Assembly (NCBI GenBank): GCA_015680685.1
Contig: MNCI01025357.1
Location: forward strand, 1,094,502 to 1,158,501
Direction of reading: 5' to 3'
DNA from: Gnetum montanum
Lineage: Eukaryota > Streptophyta > Gnetopsida > Gnetales > Gnetaceae
Length of the DNA: 64,000 nt
Made by a program: the position numbers and the translations under genes. Shown here one piece after another: positions 22,201 through 33,204 of this stretch (its first letter is position 1; the number at the start of each line of letters is the position of its first letter). The notes beneath the pieces were generated by a model. That model worked only from the letters and a program-made list of their open reading frames with translations, did not search any database and had not been told where the DNA came from.

Positions 22201-24404
22201 TCAAGCTTACTAGGCATCTTGAACTTCATTAGCAAGTAAGGTGATATTAAGTATAGTTATAATCATTATACCTTGACTTGATTAGAATATATTAGCTTAT
22301 GATTGAATGGAAGCTATTGGAAATCATTGGAAATCCAAAAGAAATTCCCACTTAATCTTGCAAGATTGTCGAACTATAATATGTTGATTTCTTATGTTGT
22401 TTTTAAAGTTTTTATTGATAAATCATATTCTAGAATCTTATATAGAATGTATTGGCTTCAAATGGTTTAAAACTCATGGTTCAAAAGCTCTTTGTTGAAC
22501 AATTATAACTTTTTAAACCTATATGTATTATGCTCCAAACTCTTAATTAAGCTATGACATTGTTGCTTCCTTATGATATCTTACAGTTTGGTCTGGAATA
22601 TAGCTACTTTGCAAAATGAAGTCCTTAAGCATATGAATTATTTGTTATCTTTATGAGAGGTCTTTCTTTCAAACTTGATCTTGGTATGGCACTCTAGATT
22701 TTTTGGGACATCTCCTAGCTCTTTTGTATTTCTCAATGAATGTATGGTGTTCATGTATGTTTTCTTATGTTGATTTTTTTATGATTTCAAGGTGTTATGC
22801 CATGTTTTGGGATGTTTTAGACTTATTTTGACAAGTCTATAAGTTGTCAGGGGCTATGATGACTTGTTTGAAAGTGTCAAGAGGTTCCTAATCTCAAAAC
22901 TAGCATCTTTATTTTTGGCCCTGGCAAGATAAACATCTACTCTAACAATTAGAAATCTCACCTACATTTGAGATGTCTCATTTTAACAGAAGACATCTCT
23001 CTCTTGAAGTAGACTTCTACTTTGATATCTATGCTCTTGGGCAAGACATATACAATTTCTTTTGAGTCATCTCATATGGATTTTAATGGACGTTTTAGCA
23101 AATAGATGCATTACGAAAGTTTTATATTATAGTGGCTTCCCTCAAAAAGGGATTTCTTGTTAATTATCCAGGAGGAAATTGCCTACAATAAAAATTAAAA
23201 ATATTTTCATCTTCTTTGTTGAAAGGATTCACTAATGGGAGACCTTAGTCTCCACACTTGATCTTAATATTGATTTGCAAACATAGTACTTTGATGAGAA
23301 AAGAACAAGTTGATTCAAAAATGGGGCCCAAAGGAAGTATTTGAATATGCACATATGCAAGGGAACCCTATACCTAATCCAAGAGGCCACCATTGTAGGG
23401 GAAGTCTCTTGAGGCTTTTACCAAAAGGTACTGAAGTAGCAAAACTTCATATTTCAACTCACCCTTAGCTAAAAATGAGCAAGGTAAAGCATATTCATCT
23501 TGTAATGTTGTAAAAAAAGGACATTTATTAACTTCTTATCTAAAGATGAACTTTTATGGTGAAAGCTCCTAATGTTTATATGTTATATAAACTTACCTGT
23601 GAGCTCTATTTATTGTCTGACCTTTTGTATTTTGAGAATATATCTTTTTAAGTACCCAAGGCCCTTATTGCAAATATGAATTGAGATGTACTAAAATAGG
23701 TGTTGTACTAGAATAGGTGTTCATGATCTCATTTGATAACATATGAGGTATATCCATATTCTATTTTTCTTGCCTTTAACATGATTATCATATATTAGTT
23801 TATGAATCTTCTTTTAGATAAAAAGTTGATTGGTTGTTTTTTATCTTTGATATATTCAGCATGATTAGATGTGTTGCTTTATCTTAAAATTTGAATATGC
23901 ATGTTTCAAACTCTCTTGCCATGAACTTGCTATCAAATTGTTAATCTTTTCAAAAGAATGTTGGATGATTCTAGAATCATGGTAGATAGTTACTACGAGG
24001 CTCGGATCAATTGTGCTTCTTGTTGAAAATAGATGAAGGAGTTCTCTTGATAAAAACTAGTTTTACTTCATCAGCCCTATGAAATTAATGAGATGTGTAC
24101 TCTTCAACTAGTTCTCTTGCAAAATGGTTTATGTCATGCACATTTTTATCATGAAACATTTTTGCAAGTGTTTAGATACTTTTGGGTGTTGTCCATATAA
24201 GGGGAGAGAGTTATGTGATAATGGTTATGCTCATTATGAAATGGATCTCCATAACTATATGTTTTTGTTCTAAAATGATATATCTTTAAGATACAAGTTT
24301 ATATGCATCATCATTTTTAGTCACGTCCAAAAGGGGAAGAAGTAGCTTATGTATTATGATATTGTGATAAAGACTAATCCATTTTCTTAAGTTTTTGACA
24401 TTAA
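22201..24404 (+). other. Copia-element interior or noncoding sequence, pol not found
   Basis: AT-rich with no open frame over 60 codons and no pol motifs. A block at about 22740-23110 is homologous to the U3 part of the LTR at 24600-24960 ('gcatgtttc...cttgtttg...ttggcccctg' followed by repeated GACATCT). It may be the remnant of a second LTR of the same family. The part just before 24405 resembles the untranslated tail of copia elements. Confidence 0.4.
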
Positions 24405-24419
24405 CAAAAAGGGGGAGAT
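24405..24419 (+). promoter_or_regulatory. Polypurine tract of the copia-like element
   Basis: AAAAAGGGGGAGAT directly precedes TGTTGACC. The combination 'AAAGGGGGAGATTGTTG' is the classic junction between purine tract and 3' LTR in plant Ty1/copia elements. Confidence 0.75.
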
Positions 24420-25655
24420 TGTTGACCTTCTAGTATGTCAAAATGTTAAGGAAAATGGAGTATAAGGATGTTTGTCTGAGTGTTGTGTTTACAAGAGTAA
24501 GAGCAAAGGACTCAAGGACTGACAAGCAAATTTAGGATCATAAGGACTTAAGGGAGCATGGACGAATATGAAGAATTTAAGAAAAATATGTTTATTTTTG
24601 TTGAGGATGATTCTTGAATTTTTTGGCATGTTTCAAAGTGTTTCTAGCTCATTTTGATGAGTCTATGAGGTTATAAGATCTATGGGGACTTGTTTGGAGG
24701 CATCCATAGGATCCCAAGATCAAAATGAGCAGTTTCATATTTGGCCCCTGCAAAAGATACGTCTTTCCAAAGACGTCTTCCAAAAATAGTAGACGTCTTG
24801 CCAAAATTGAAGAAGACCCAGAAAGACATCTCTTAGAAATAGTATACATCTCACCCATAAAGAAGACATCTTTCTAGAATGAAGGCTTGATGTAGAAAGA
24901 CGTCTCAATCTCAAAGAAGACATCTCCAATGATCATTAGATAGCCATTGCATGAATTCCAAAGTGATTTTAGAAACATATTGGCTATAAGAAGACTTCAC
25001 TTTCATTAGGAAAAGAGCAAGCATGGTGTACTATCAATTGTATTCATTTGGCAATCATTGTAATCATTGTTGTTCCTCATTGTATAATCTTTTGTCTATT
25101 GTAATTGGTCAAAGTGAGATGTGCCTTAATGTACAAGGATCAACAAACTTAGTTGCATTCATTCCTTGTGATTTTAGTTCTCTTTTATTGCCTTGCAAGG
25201 TTGATGTGCTTCTCACAAGAAGGCATCTTGCTTGAGCTTGTTGGGATCATGTGGGATTGGGTGTTGGTGTTACATCACAACACTTCGAAGTAGAGCTCAC
25301 AACACTTCAAAGTAGAGCTCAAGTTGTAAAGATAGTGGGATCCTTAAAACCATATTCTAAGCTTGTTGAGACATTGTAGGGCTAAGTTGATTTATAGTGT
25401 TGAATCACTTCGGAGCAGAGCTTAGAGCTTGTACAGGATGCGGTACCCTTCAAAGTACATTTTGGAGGGAACAAATTCCAAAGGTGTCCTTGCAAACTAC
25501 CTTATGAGTGTGGACTACCCAAGTTAGGAAAGCACATTAAAATTGGTGTATGATTTGTGTCAATGATTTTTTATTTTAAGGAACTTATTCACACACACCC
25601 TTCCCACCACCCCGCACCCCCCTCCCCTCCCCCACACCCACCCCCCCCCCCCTCT
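24420..25655 (+). repeat. Copia-like 3' LTR (right end uncertain)
   Basis: Starts TGTTGACC after the purine tract. U3 (24765-24930) is built from repeated palindromic GACGTC or GACATC units. Further right are repeated 'cacttcgaagtagagct' units (25270-25330 and 25395-25430). The C-rich repeat at 25590-25655 lies at the end, after which the sequence changes to TE-C. I could not place the exact LTR end. Confidence 0.5.
25590..25655 (+). repeat. C-rich microsatellite
   Basis: A run of (CA)n, CCCACC units and a C12 stretch. It lies at the boundary between the copia LTR and TE-C; such a tract is error-prone in assemblies. Confidence 0.85.
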
Positions 25656-25659
25656 TGAA

Positions 25660-26540
25660 ACAAGCATTCATTAGTTAAGAGAATAAATTTCTAGAGACAA
25701 TATAGATATGAGACACTTGGCCTGAGAGAATAGAACCCTATTAATGAAATAAGTATATGTAATAAGGAAAAAATCAACTATTAAAATTAGTGCATGCAAA
25801 AATGAGGCCAAAAACATGAAAGGCTTAAGGAGCACTTCATATAGCAAGTGGGCATGTATAAAAAATTCAATAAAAAAGAGATCTAGATGTCCAAAGCTAA
25901 GATTAGTTCTATCACACAATAACTACCTAATTAGCTACTCATCTTCAATAATCTTTTCCTAGTCCACCAAGTTGAGATAAAAAACAAAGACATGTAAATT
26001 GAGGATCTAATAGAGTACAAGGGATTAGCAAATCTACGTTATGCTAACTTAGCCATGTTGATAGTAAGTAAACCAAGAATAAAATTAGAGCAGTAACTAG
26101 CTAGCATGTATTCCTATATGAAAAAGAGATTGCAAATAAAAAAGGATTCACAATAAAAAATTCACATTGCAAACTCTAAGCTTTGAGTAGTCAAAGAAGG
26201 TTACCAAGATTAAAAAGATGTAGCCACAAACTTATCTAGAAGAATGATAAACTATCAAAAGTTATAGAACATGGCCAAGGCTTTTGAAGTAGAATGAACA
26301 CAATTTGCAACATGATATGTTAAGGCTTCAAATGTTTCCTCAATGGTCATGTCCTTATGACATATTAACACCAAAGACCATCACCAAGGTGGTGTGGACT
26401 ATGCATGATCCCAGGATTGAAGAAGAGAAGTTGAGAGAACTACTAAATAAATATCAATCAAAAAGCTAGATAACAAAGAGAAGAAGCTAAAAGAGGAACC
26501 ACCACCACTAGGGACTTGAGAGACTACGTCAAGCATCAAT
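25660..26540 (+). pseudogene. ORF3 remnant of TE-C
   Basis: In changing frames the stretch repeats the C-terminal half of TE-A ORF3: 'Y-K-G-L-A-N-L-R-Y-A-N-L-A-M-L' (about 26005-26060), 'M-I-N-Y-Q-K-L' and 'K-A-F-E-V-E-x-T-Q-F-A-T' (about 26240-26310), then a garbled 'W-T-M-H-D-P' region and 'E-E-K-L-R-E-L-L'. The N-terminal domain is absent, lost at the junction with the copia LTR. Confidence 0.55.
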
Positions 26541-26763
26541 TTTGCTTTGGTTTTTTTTTTTGTTTTTTGTCATAAAATTTTGTCATGTATCAATCATGCT
26601 CTACATAATAATTTTGTAATACCACTCAAACAAAGATGTGACATTCATAGTCAGTAGTTAGTCATATCATGTTATTGAATTTATATAACCCAACAAGTTT
26701 GTAATGACTCTATTCTCCTTTTGTTTGAACTTGAAAATGTGTTTTCAGTAAGTTGTTGGGGTA

Positions 26764-27617
26764 TGATAAAAAATTTAATGTAAAGAAATATGATATCATA
26801 GATGCAATATTTTAGCTCAATATACGATGTTGTAGGCTATGGTCATGCCTATAAATACAAGGCCACTCTTGTGTCAAAAGAATATATTTTTGCCAACCCT
26901 TAGTGAAATTCTTAGAGTTTGTTTTCAAGAACTTTAAGTTAGTTGTGAGTGTCCATAATGTCATAAATTATAATTTCATGACATCTTTATTTAAGTGAAT
27001 TATTATTGGACACAATTCATGAGTAATAATAAAGATCAAGATTGTTCTTCATTATTATAGAATTACACATAGAATAGATTTACATTTCAATGTCATTTAC
27101 TTTTACTTTTTCATTTACAATTCCTAAGTCATTTACTATTACCATATTCATTAATATGAGTGGAATAAGTACAACTAGTTTTAAGCATAAACTATAATTG
27201 TTTGGTAATCTAGTAGTGACTTTACTTGGTTTTTTTAGTTGTAAAGATACTTGGTAATCTCAGTAACAATTACATTAGCCCAAGATGTGTACAACAAGCT
27301 AAGTCTAGATACTTATCATCAATAGGCTAAAATAGCTTTATGTTTCCATTGTTTCTAGTTAATAGAATTTGTAATCATTTTCACTATATTTACTATTTGC
27401 ATACTTAGAGTCAAAACAACAATAACTAATCATATACCTTTCTAAGAACTAAATGATACATTTTGTACTTTGCTAACTCTAATGAGAAGATAACGATTGA
27501 AAACCTATCTTTAACTCACTAGTATAGTTACATTGTCTATACATAGATTACAATCTGGTCACGCGCGAACACTTGTGACCAATATGGTTGAGTGTTGGAA
27601 TTTTCTACCACTCATCA
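26764..27617 (+). repeat. TE-C 3' LTR
   Basis: Starts TGATAAA after 'gttggggta' (purine tract) and ends CCACTCATCA; TATAAATA is at 26850. The middle blocks match the family ('gagtgtccataatg', 'aataataaagatcaagat', 'tttggtaat...gtag'). The remaining 854 bp plus the ORF3 remnant are all that is left of this element. Confidence 0.8.
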
Positions 27618-28320
27618 CTTTATCATAAAAATCTCAAATATGGATGAGGATAGTAAGTACATATTATTTCCCAATGTCCTTAAACCTTAAGTTCAATGTG
27701 AAGGCAAAACTTGTAAAATCATAGGATTCAAAGAGAGCATCCAAGTTACTAACAATTTGACTAATTATAGGATGGAAAAGAAAGATAAGGTGGAGTAAAA
27801 TAGCCACTTGATAGAAAGAAAGAAAGTAATAAGTCTTGGAGAGGGGATGGATAGGTAAATTTTGAAGGATTTAGAGGCTCATATGATGATCCACCTTTGG
27901 GTAGACAAACCACTTCCTTAGGGTATGGAAAATGTTAAACTTTTCAAAAGAAAAATGAGTCATGAAACAAATGGTAAAATCTGGATGATTCTCTTAATAT
28001 CCTCAAAATCATCAAGGTTTAAAATGCTACATCTATGGTAAAATTCATTATGTTTAAGAATTTTCTTAGAATATTCGCTTTGAAAGTGAGAAACGTAGGT
28101 TGAATGCAAATGAGCATCAGCTTTATGCTCTATTGATGGCCTCCAATGGGATGACCAAGAGCAAGAGATGAGACTTTTTGATTCCATGCAATAGGTACAT
28201 GAGGTCCTGATCACCTTAACACAAGGTACATAATCTAGTGTTCAAACAAGGCAACAAGTACCAAGAGGATCAGAATGTGGTTGACTTAGTACTATTGCTT
28301 CCTTCATGAATTGATTCCTA
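27618..28320 (+). other. Unassigned, possible decayed copia-type gag
   Basis: No intact frame. At about 28018-28060 one frame reads F-K-C-Y-I-C-G-K-I-H-Y-V, reminiscent of a broken zinc knuckle, followed by a charged stretch. That is too little to assign a family. Confidence 0.25.
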
Positions 28321-28385
28321 TTAGAGAGAGAGAAAAAGTGCATGTGTGTGTGGATGAAGAGAGAGAGAAAGAGAGAGAGAGAGAC
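28321..28385 (+). repeat. GA-rich microsatellite
   Basis: Imperfect (GA)n with a short GTGTGT stretch in the middle. Confidence 0.85.
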
Positions 28386-28396
28386 AATATAGTGGA

Positions 28397-28640
28397 ATGA
28401 CTCTGAGTAAGGAGTACATGTTCTTTATGGTAACTTTGAGCAGGTAGTATATGTTCTTGACTATGTCTTCGAGTAAGAACAAGAAGATTGTGAGTGTAAC
28501 TTCGAGCAAGGAGTACAAGATTGTAACTATGAATTTGAGTAGGAAGCACAGGATTGAGACAAAGTCTTCGAGTAGGAAGCACAAGATTTTGATTATGACT
28601 CTAAGTAAGGAGCACAACATAATAACTCTGAGTAGGAAGT
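28397..28640 (+). repeat. Minisatellite, about 33-bp unit
   Basis: About seven imperfect copies of a unit resembling 'gactTCGAGTAaGGAGcACAagatt.tgactat'. The array stops exactly where TE-B begins, and its last bases GAAGT form one side of the TE-B target duplication. Confidence 0.75.
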
Positions 28641-29771
28641 TAATGAATCGTGTTTTCCATAAGCTCTAATATTGGAGTGGCCATGGTATCAGGTACACAA
28701 TATCAAGTATGTGATATCATGGCCCAAGATGCAATATCGAGCATGCGATATTGCGAGGTACTCTTAGGCCTATAAATACAACCCTTGGGCACATGATTCA
28801 GGAGTATTTTTTGAAGTTAAGTAGCGAAATTCTTGTAGTTTGTTCATTTGAGAGTTAGAATATTTTCCAAGTGCCCACAACAAGAGGTCTAAGTGTAATC
28901 GGGTCTTTATTCAAGCATTGATGTACCTGAACACACCATTGTGTTGGCAATAAAGACGAGATCTTTGATTGATCCTTGCAGCACTTGAGACTTTCTTTCT
29001 TTATGCATTCATATATCATGATTTCATGTAGTTCACATTTAATGTTATTCATTCAGCATTTAATTTTGATTAATTAGAAAATAATTAAAATAAACAAGCA
29101 TGACCCCTTCGAACATACATGTGACACTTGGTAGCTCAGAAATGGTTAGCGTTTAACAACCCAGCAATGTTTACATGAAGTTCAAGATGTGTTCGAGAGG
29201 TGGGGATGGTTACTTGTGTTAGGTTAAATTAGACAATAGTTCACTTAGCATTTAATTACTCTCACTCTCATTATTTTTTTTAGGTGATTAAATTGATAAA
29301 ACATAAAATGATAAAATCTTNTTTAATTTTGATTAATTAGAAAATAATTAAAATAAACAAGCATGACCCCTTCGAACATACATGTGACACTTGGTAGCTC
29401 AGAAATGGTTAGCGTTTAACAACCCAGCAATGTTTACATGAAGTTCAAGATGTGTTCGAGAGGTGGGGATGGTTACTTGTGTTAGGTTAAATTAGACTAT
29501 AGTTCACTTAGCATTTAATTACTCTCACTCTCATTATTTTTTTAGGTGATTAAATTGATAAAACATAAAATGATAAAATCTTATGCCTCAGTCACACTTA
29601 ACCATACACTTGCATTTCACAAGTGATGCTAGGAAGACAACGAACGGACAACACGAACTCACCATTTAGCTCTAGCACACTTGGTAATTAAAGTCTATAA
29701 AATTTAACCAAATCACACGTGAACGCTTGTGATTCGTATGGTTGGACATAGGGGTACCTCACCATTCATCA
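28641..29771 (+). repeat. TE-B 5' LTR (contains an assembly duplication)
   Basis: Starts TAATGAATCGTG (TGATGAATCGTG in the 3' copy) and ends TTCATCA. The apparent 1131 bp reduces to about 869 bp when the duplicated block around the N at 29321 is removed, in line with the 849-bp 3' LTR. Confidence 0.85.
29059..29582 (+). repeat. Direct repeat of about 262 bp around a single N
   Basis: 29059-29320 and 29322-29582 are almost identical; I see only 'gacaatag' versus 'gactatag' and one T-run length difference. The N at 29321 lies exactly between them. The 3' LTR has the block once. This is best explained by overlapping contig ends joined without merging. Confidence 0.85.
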
Positions 29772-29790
29772 TTGGCACCATTACCAAGGA
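29772..29790 (+). promoter_or_regulatory. TE-B primer binding site (tRNA-Asp type)
   Basis: TTGGCACCATTACCAAGGA follows the LTR directly. It matches the tRNA-Asp-type site apart from G-to-A and C-to-T type changes. Confidence 0.7.
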
Positions 29791-29949
29791 ATTTAGTTCT
29801 ACGTGTGTTATCTAGACTTAGTGAAACTTCATAACTTTGTTGTTCAAACCCTAAGAGTCAAATATTATAAAAACAAAAATTATTATTACAACTAAATTAA
29901 ATCTTAATCACACACTACATATAGATTCATTAATATGAAATATCTTCTT

Positions 29950-32350
29950 TTCACAGGAGTCTATCTCCGCCTAGGGAAAACCAAGTGCCTCAACAATACC
30001 GGGTGGTATATGCTCATCCTGATGAGTATGTACTAGACTTCACCTTCATCTTACATTAAGATGAAATGCTATGGTGGTGCAACATGGAAGGAAACATAAT
30101 GTTGCCATTGGATCAATCTGTTACAGTTATGCTCTAGCTAATGCTTACACGACATCGACTTTAACATCTTCACAAGGAGTATGAGATGTGAGATCCTGAT
30201 TCAAGGGATTATCATCCCACTGAAGCACAAAGGTTAAGGGATCATTAGTTGGAGCACCAACATGAGCTTTTCACGGACAAGGGGTTGAACACTTTTCCAA
30301 CTCTACTTGGCCCATTGGATGGAGGCGAACACTTCTCTAGGGGCTTTTCCTTTAGTGAAATTCCTCTCTTTGACTTTGGTCAAAGGGCCCTCAACCAAAA
30401 CATGCAATCCACAATTCATAATATGGGTTCTAGTAAGAACAAATCTAATGAAAATAATGGATCTGGAGGAGCAAGTCATGATAAGGGGGAAAATGGAGAT
30501 CATGATCATGATCATGATTGCAATCATCAGAGAGAATGTGGTAGCCATCAGCACAATGCAAGTCCTGCTTCCTCTTCCCCTTCATTATCTTCTTCTTTTT
30601 CATTTAGCTTAGATCATGGTCATAGAGGGCATGACTATGATGGAGTTAACTAATGGGACCAAAACAACAAAAGGGACCATCAAGACAGTCTTGATCAAAG
30701 GCATGGGTAATTTAGAGAGACCCACTGCCATGAAAGAAGGGTTAGTAAAGAACATCATAGGCACCATCACTATGGCCTTGATGAACCTCTACTTGACACT
30801 CGAAGCATGTTAAACATTGTAGATGTCATGAGGATTCCAACAAGGCATGTAAAGGATAGTAGAATGAAGAGGCTGGACATGAACAACATCCCTCGATTTG
30901 AGGGAGGCTATGACACTGATCTGCAAAATCATCTCCAAGCCTTCTAGGATGCATGTGCCTTGTAGAATATTGAGAATGATTGGCAGAAGTTAAAATTATT
31001 TCCAAGGACACTCATTAAGGAAGCAGAAAATTATTTCCAGTCCTTGGAGCTAGAACCAATCCAACAGTGGAGTACAGTGTTAGAATTATTTAATGACAAA
31101 TATCAAACATACTCCCAAGTGTCCAATCTAAGGAAGCAGATCCAAGGGTGGAAACAAGGAAACCATGAGCCCTTGGATGCCACCATTAGCCGATACTACT
31201 CTCTGTTGCATAAGTGTCCCAGCCATGGATACTCTTAGCTTAATCAACTCTAACATATCATAGACAAGTTACAATCTAAAAAAAGAAAACCCCTTGGCGT
31301 CTATGCTCAAGGGAGATTGAAAAAGTTAAGAACCTATCAAATCCAAACGCTAATTAAGTAGGTAGCCAGGGAGGAGGAACAATTGAGAAAGCAAGAAAGT
31401 GCTGAGGAATACAACAAGGATCCTTCTATCTGCAAAAGGGGGGTTTGATTTTGTGATAGTGAGGATGAGTTAACCAAAGATGAGGTGGCAAATCAGAAAA
31501 CCTTACCACTCTAGAAATTATAATTCAAAATTACAACTAAGGTTGACCAATTATGGGACTTCATGGACAATAAGTTTCAAGCTATCTTAAAAATTGTTGA
31601 AGAGTCCAACGAGCAAAGTGGCAAGCATGAGCGCCGAAGATGTAAGGAAGCTGAACGTGCCATATCCAAGGGTAAAGGTAAGATGGTTGTGATAGAGATG
31701 GTTGTGGATAGTGAATCAGATGATGATGGCAAGTGTGATGTCTACTAGTATGAACAGCCCAAGGGATGTTATCCAATTATGTCACACTTGCAAAAAACCT
31801 AGGGTGTATGCCTTACATTCACAACTTGCACAAAGGAAAACATCCAAAAGATTGCCTTATCCACAAGGAAACTCTCAACAATTCCACCAACCATAGTAGT
31901 ATTATCCAAGTGGAACTCCATCACAACCCTATGAATTGTACTAACAGTGGCAGCAACCACAATCGTGGGCATTAGCACCTCCAAGATAGTAGTACTCCTA
32001 CTGGCAACTAGATCCCTATGGTTATTATGTTCAACAACCTTCATCTCCACAAGACTCTTTTGGTTATGTTGTTTCTTACCAACCTCACCACTACCCTCCT
32101 GAAGTGTACCAACCGTCATATGCAAGGATGGATACCATCTACTATCCTCATGGTCCTTCTATTCCTACACCTACTCCTCCACTCCTACACAGCTACCACC
32201 TACTCCATCCATGCAGGGTGAATTTCCTACCCAACCATATCAAAGAAATGCTATGAGAGCAATTAATCTACAATCAGTTAACCAACCAAGTAGGTTGGAA
32301 CCATGATCAAAGGAAAGACCCTTCTTCCAACCTTGTAGTTCACCAAAGAC
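29950..32350 (+). pseudogene. gag: TE-B gag (decayed)
   Basis: The N-terminal part reads 'Y-R-V-V-Y-A-H-P-D-E-Y-V-L-D-F-T-F' (about 29998-30048). A 134-codon open segment (30249-30653) follows, with an Asp/His-rich run (DHDHDHDCNH) and a Ser-rich run. Then come a relic of the acidic DEPLL motif, 'D-M-N-N-I-P-R-F-E-G-G-Y-D-T-D', and the capsid-like gag domain (about 30960-31235; S-L-E-L-E-P-I-Q-Q-W-S-T-V-L-E-L-F-N-D-K-Y ends in H-K-C-P-S-H-G). A basic linker, a knuckle relic (C-D-V-Y...QPKGC at about 31735-31770) and a Pro/Gln/Tyr-rich tail complete it. Frames change several times. Confidence 0.78.
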
Positions 32351-32363
32351 CTTAGATACATCA

Positions 32364-33180
32364 ATGGTTGGTAGCCTTGCTCCTCCACCTTTCTTTGCTT
32401 CACCTTTATCTGAGCCCCCTTCAAACCAAAATCCCTCTCGAATCCGTACTGTAATTTTGACCCATGCTATATCTGATTGGATTCAAGTTGGTACCTTACC
32501 CAAGAAGTTAGCTGATCCTAGGAGTCCCTTAGTATATTTGCAAATTACTAGGAATGAGCCTTGTAAAGCTCTTCTTGACTCTAGTTCCAGTGTTAATTTA
32601 ATCTTGCATGAGATGTACACTATGTGGAACCTTCCTCCCTTGAAGAAGAGCAACATCAAGTTGGAGCTGGCAGACCAGTCCATTACTATTCCATTAGAAC
32701 TGGTAGAAGACATCATGACGACCATTTTTGGGTGGTCATATCCTACTGACTTCCCAATTATTATGGAAAGTAATCAAGGTGAAGAACTACAAAGGGGACT
32801 TCCCAATTATTATGGAAAGGACATGGTTAAGCATTGTTGATACCAAAATGAGCATTAGAGATCTTTCCTTAGAGATATCTAAAGAAAATGAATTTGGAAA
32901 GATTGAGAAGAAGAGGGTTCCATGTATTACATATAGTGATTCAGGGTGCCATTGTGTGTAGAAGCTATGGTCAGCAAAGCAAATATTTATCTCTGCATGC
33001 AAATAGTGTGCACTGGAAGCTAAAATCCAAAGATGTCTATATGCGATAGCCATAAAACAAGAACGCACCCAATGGCTAATAGTTGATTCTAGCAATAGTA
33101 CATTGTGCATGGAACCTATTGAGGGCCTAACATGTGAATATGTTGCAAGTATGAATGAACTCGATTAAGTTCATCACCAA
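32364..33180 (+). pseudogene. TE-B protease and linker (decayed)
   Basis: A 158-codon open frame (32364-32840) contains the aspartic protease. The lead 'I-R-T-V-I-L-T-H-A-I-S-D-W' and the active-site loop L-L-D-S-S-S-S-V-N-L (about 32572-32602) are visible; the Gly of D-x-G is replaced by Ser. Next come 'K-L-E-L-A-D-Q-S-I-T-I-P-L-E-L-V-E-D' and 'F-G-W-S-Y-P-T-D-F-P-I-I'. A short local duplication of 'cttcccaattattatgga' (32751 and 32800) disturbs the frame just before 'R-T-W-L-S-I-V-D-T-K-M-S-I'. This layout matches Athila proteases with the 'ADRSIKYPRGVVEDV'-type segment. Confidence 0.75.
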
Positions 33181-33204
33181 CTCTCCGAGGGAATAAATGA
33201 TGAT

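Noticed and set aside
28397-28640. CRISPR-like array
   Set aside because: The units are imperfect and contiguous, with no unique spacers, and the genome is eukaryotic.
29059-29582. A biological tandem duplication in the TE-B LTR
   Set aside because: The N exactly at the junction and near identity, against clear divergence between the two LTRs, point to assembly rather than biology.
30303-30554. 83-codon minus-strand frame rich in Met/Ile
   Set aside because: It is the antisense of the Asp/His-rich repeats in TE-B gag; composition is explained by the (GATCAT)n-like repeat.
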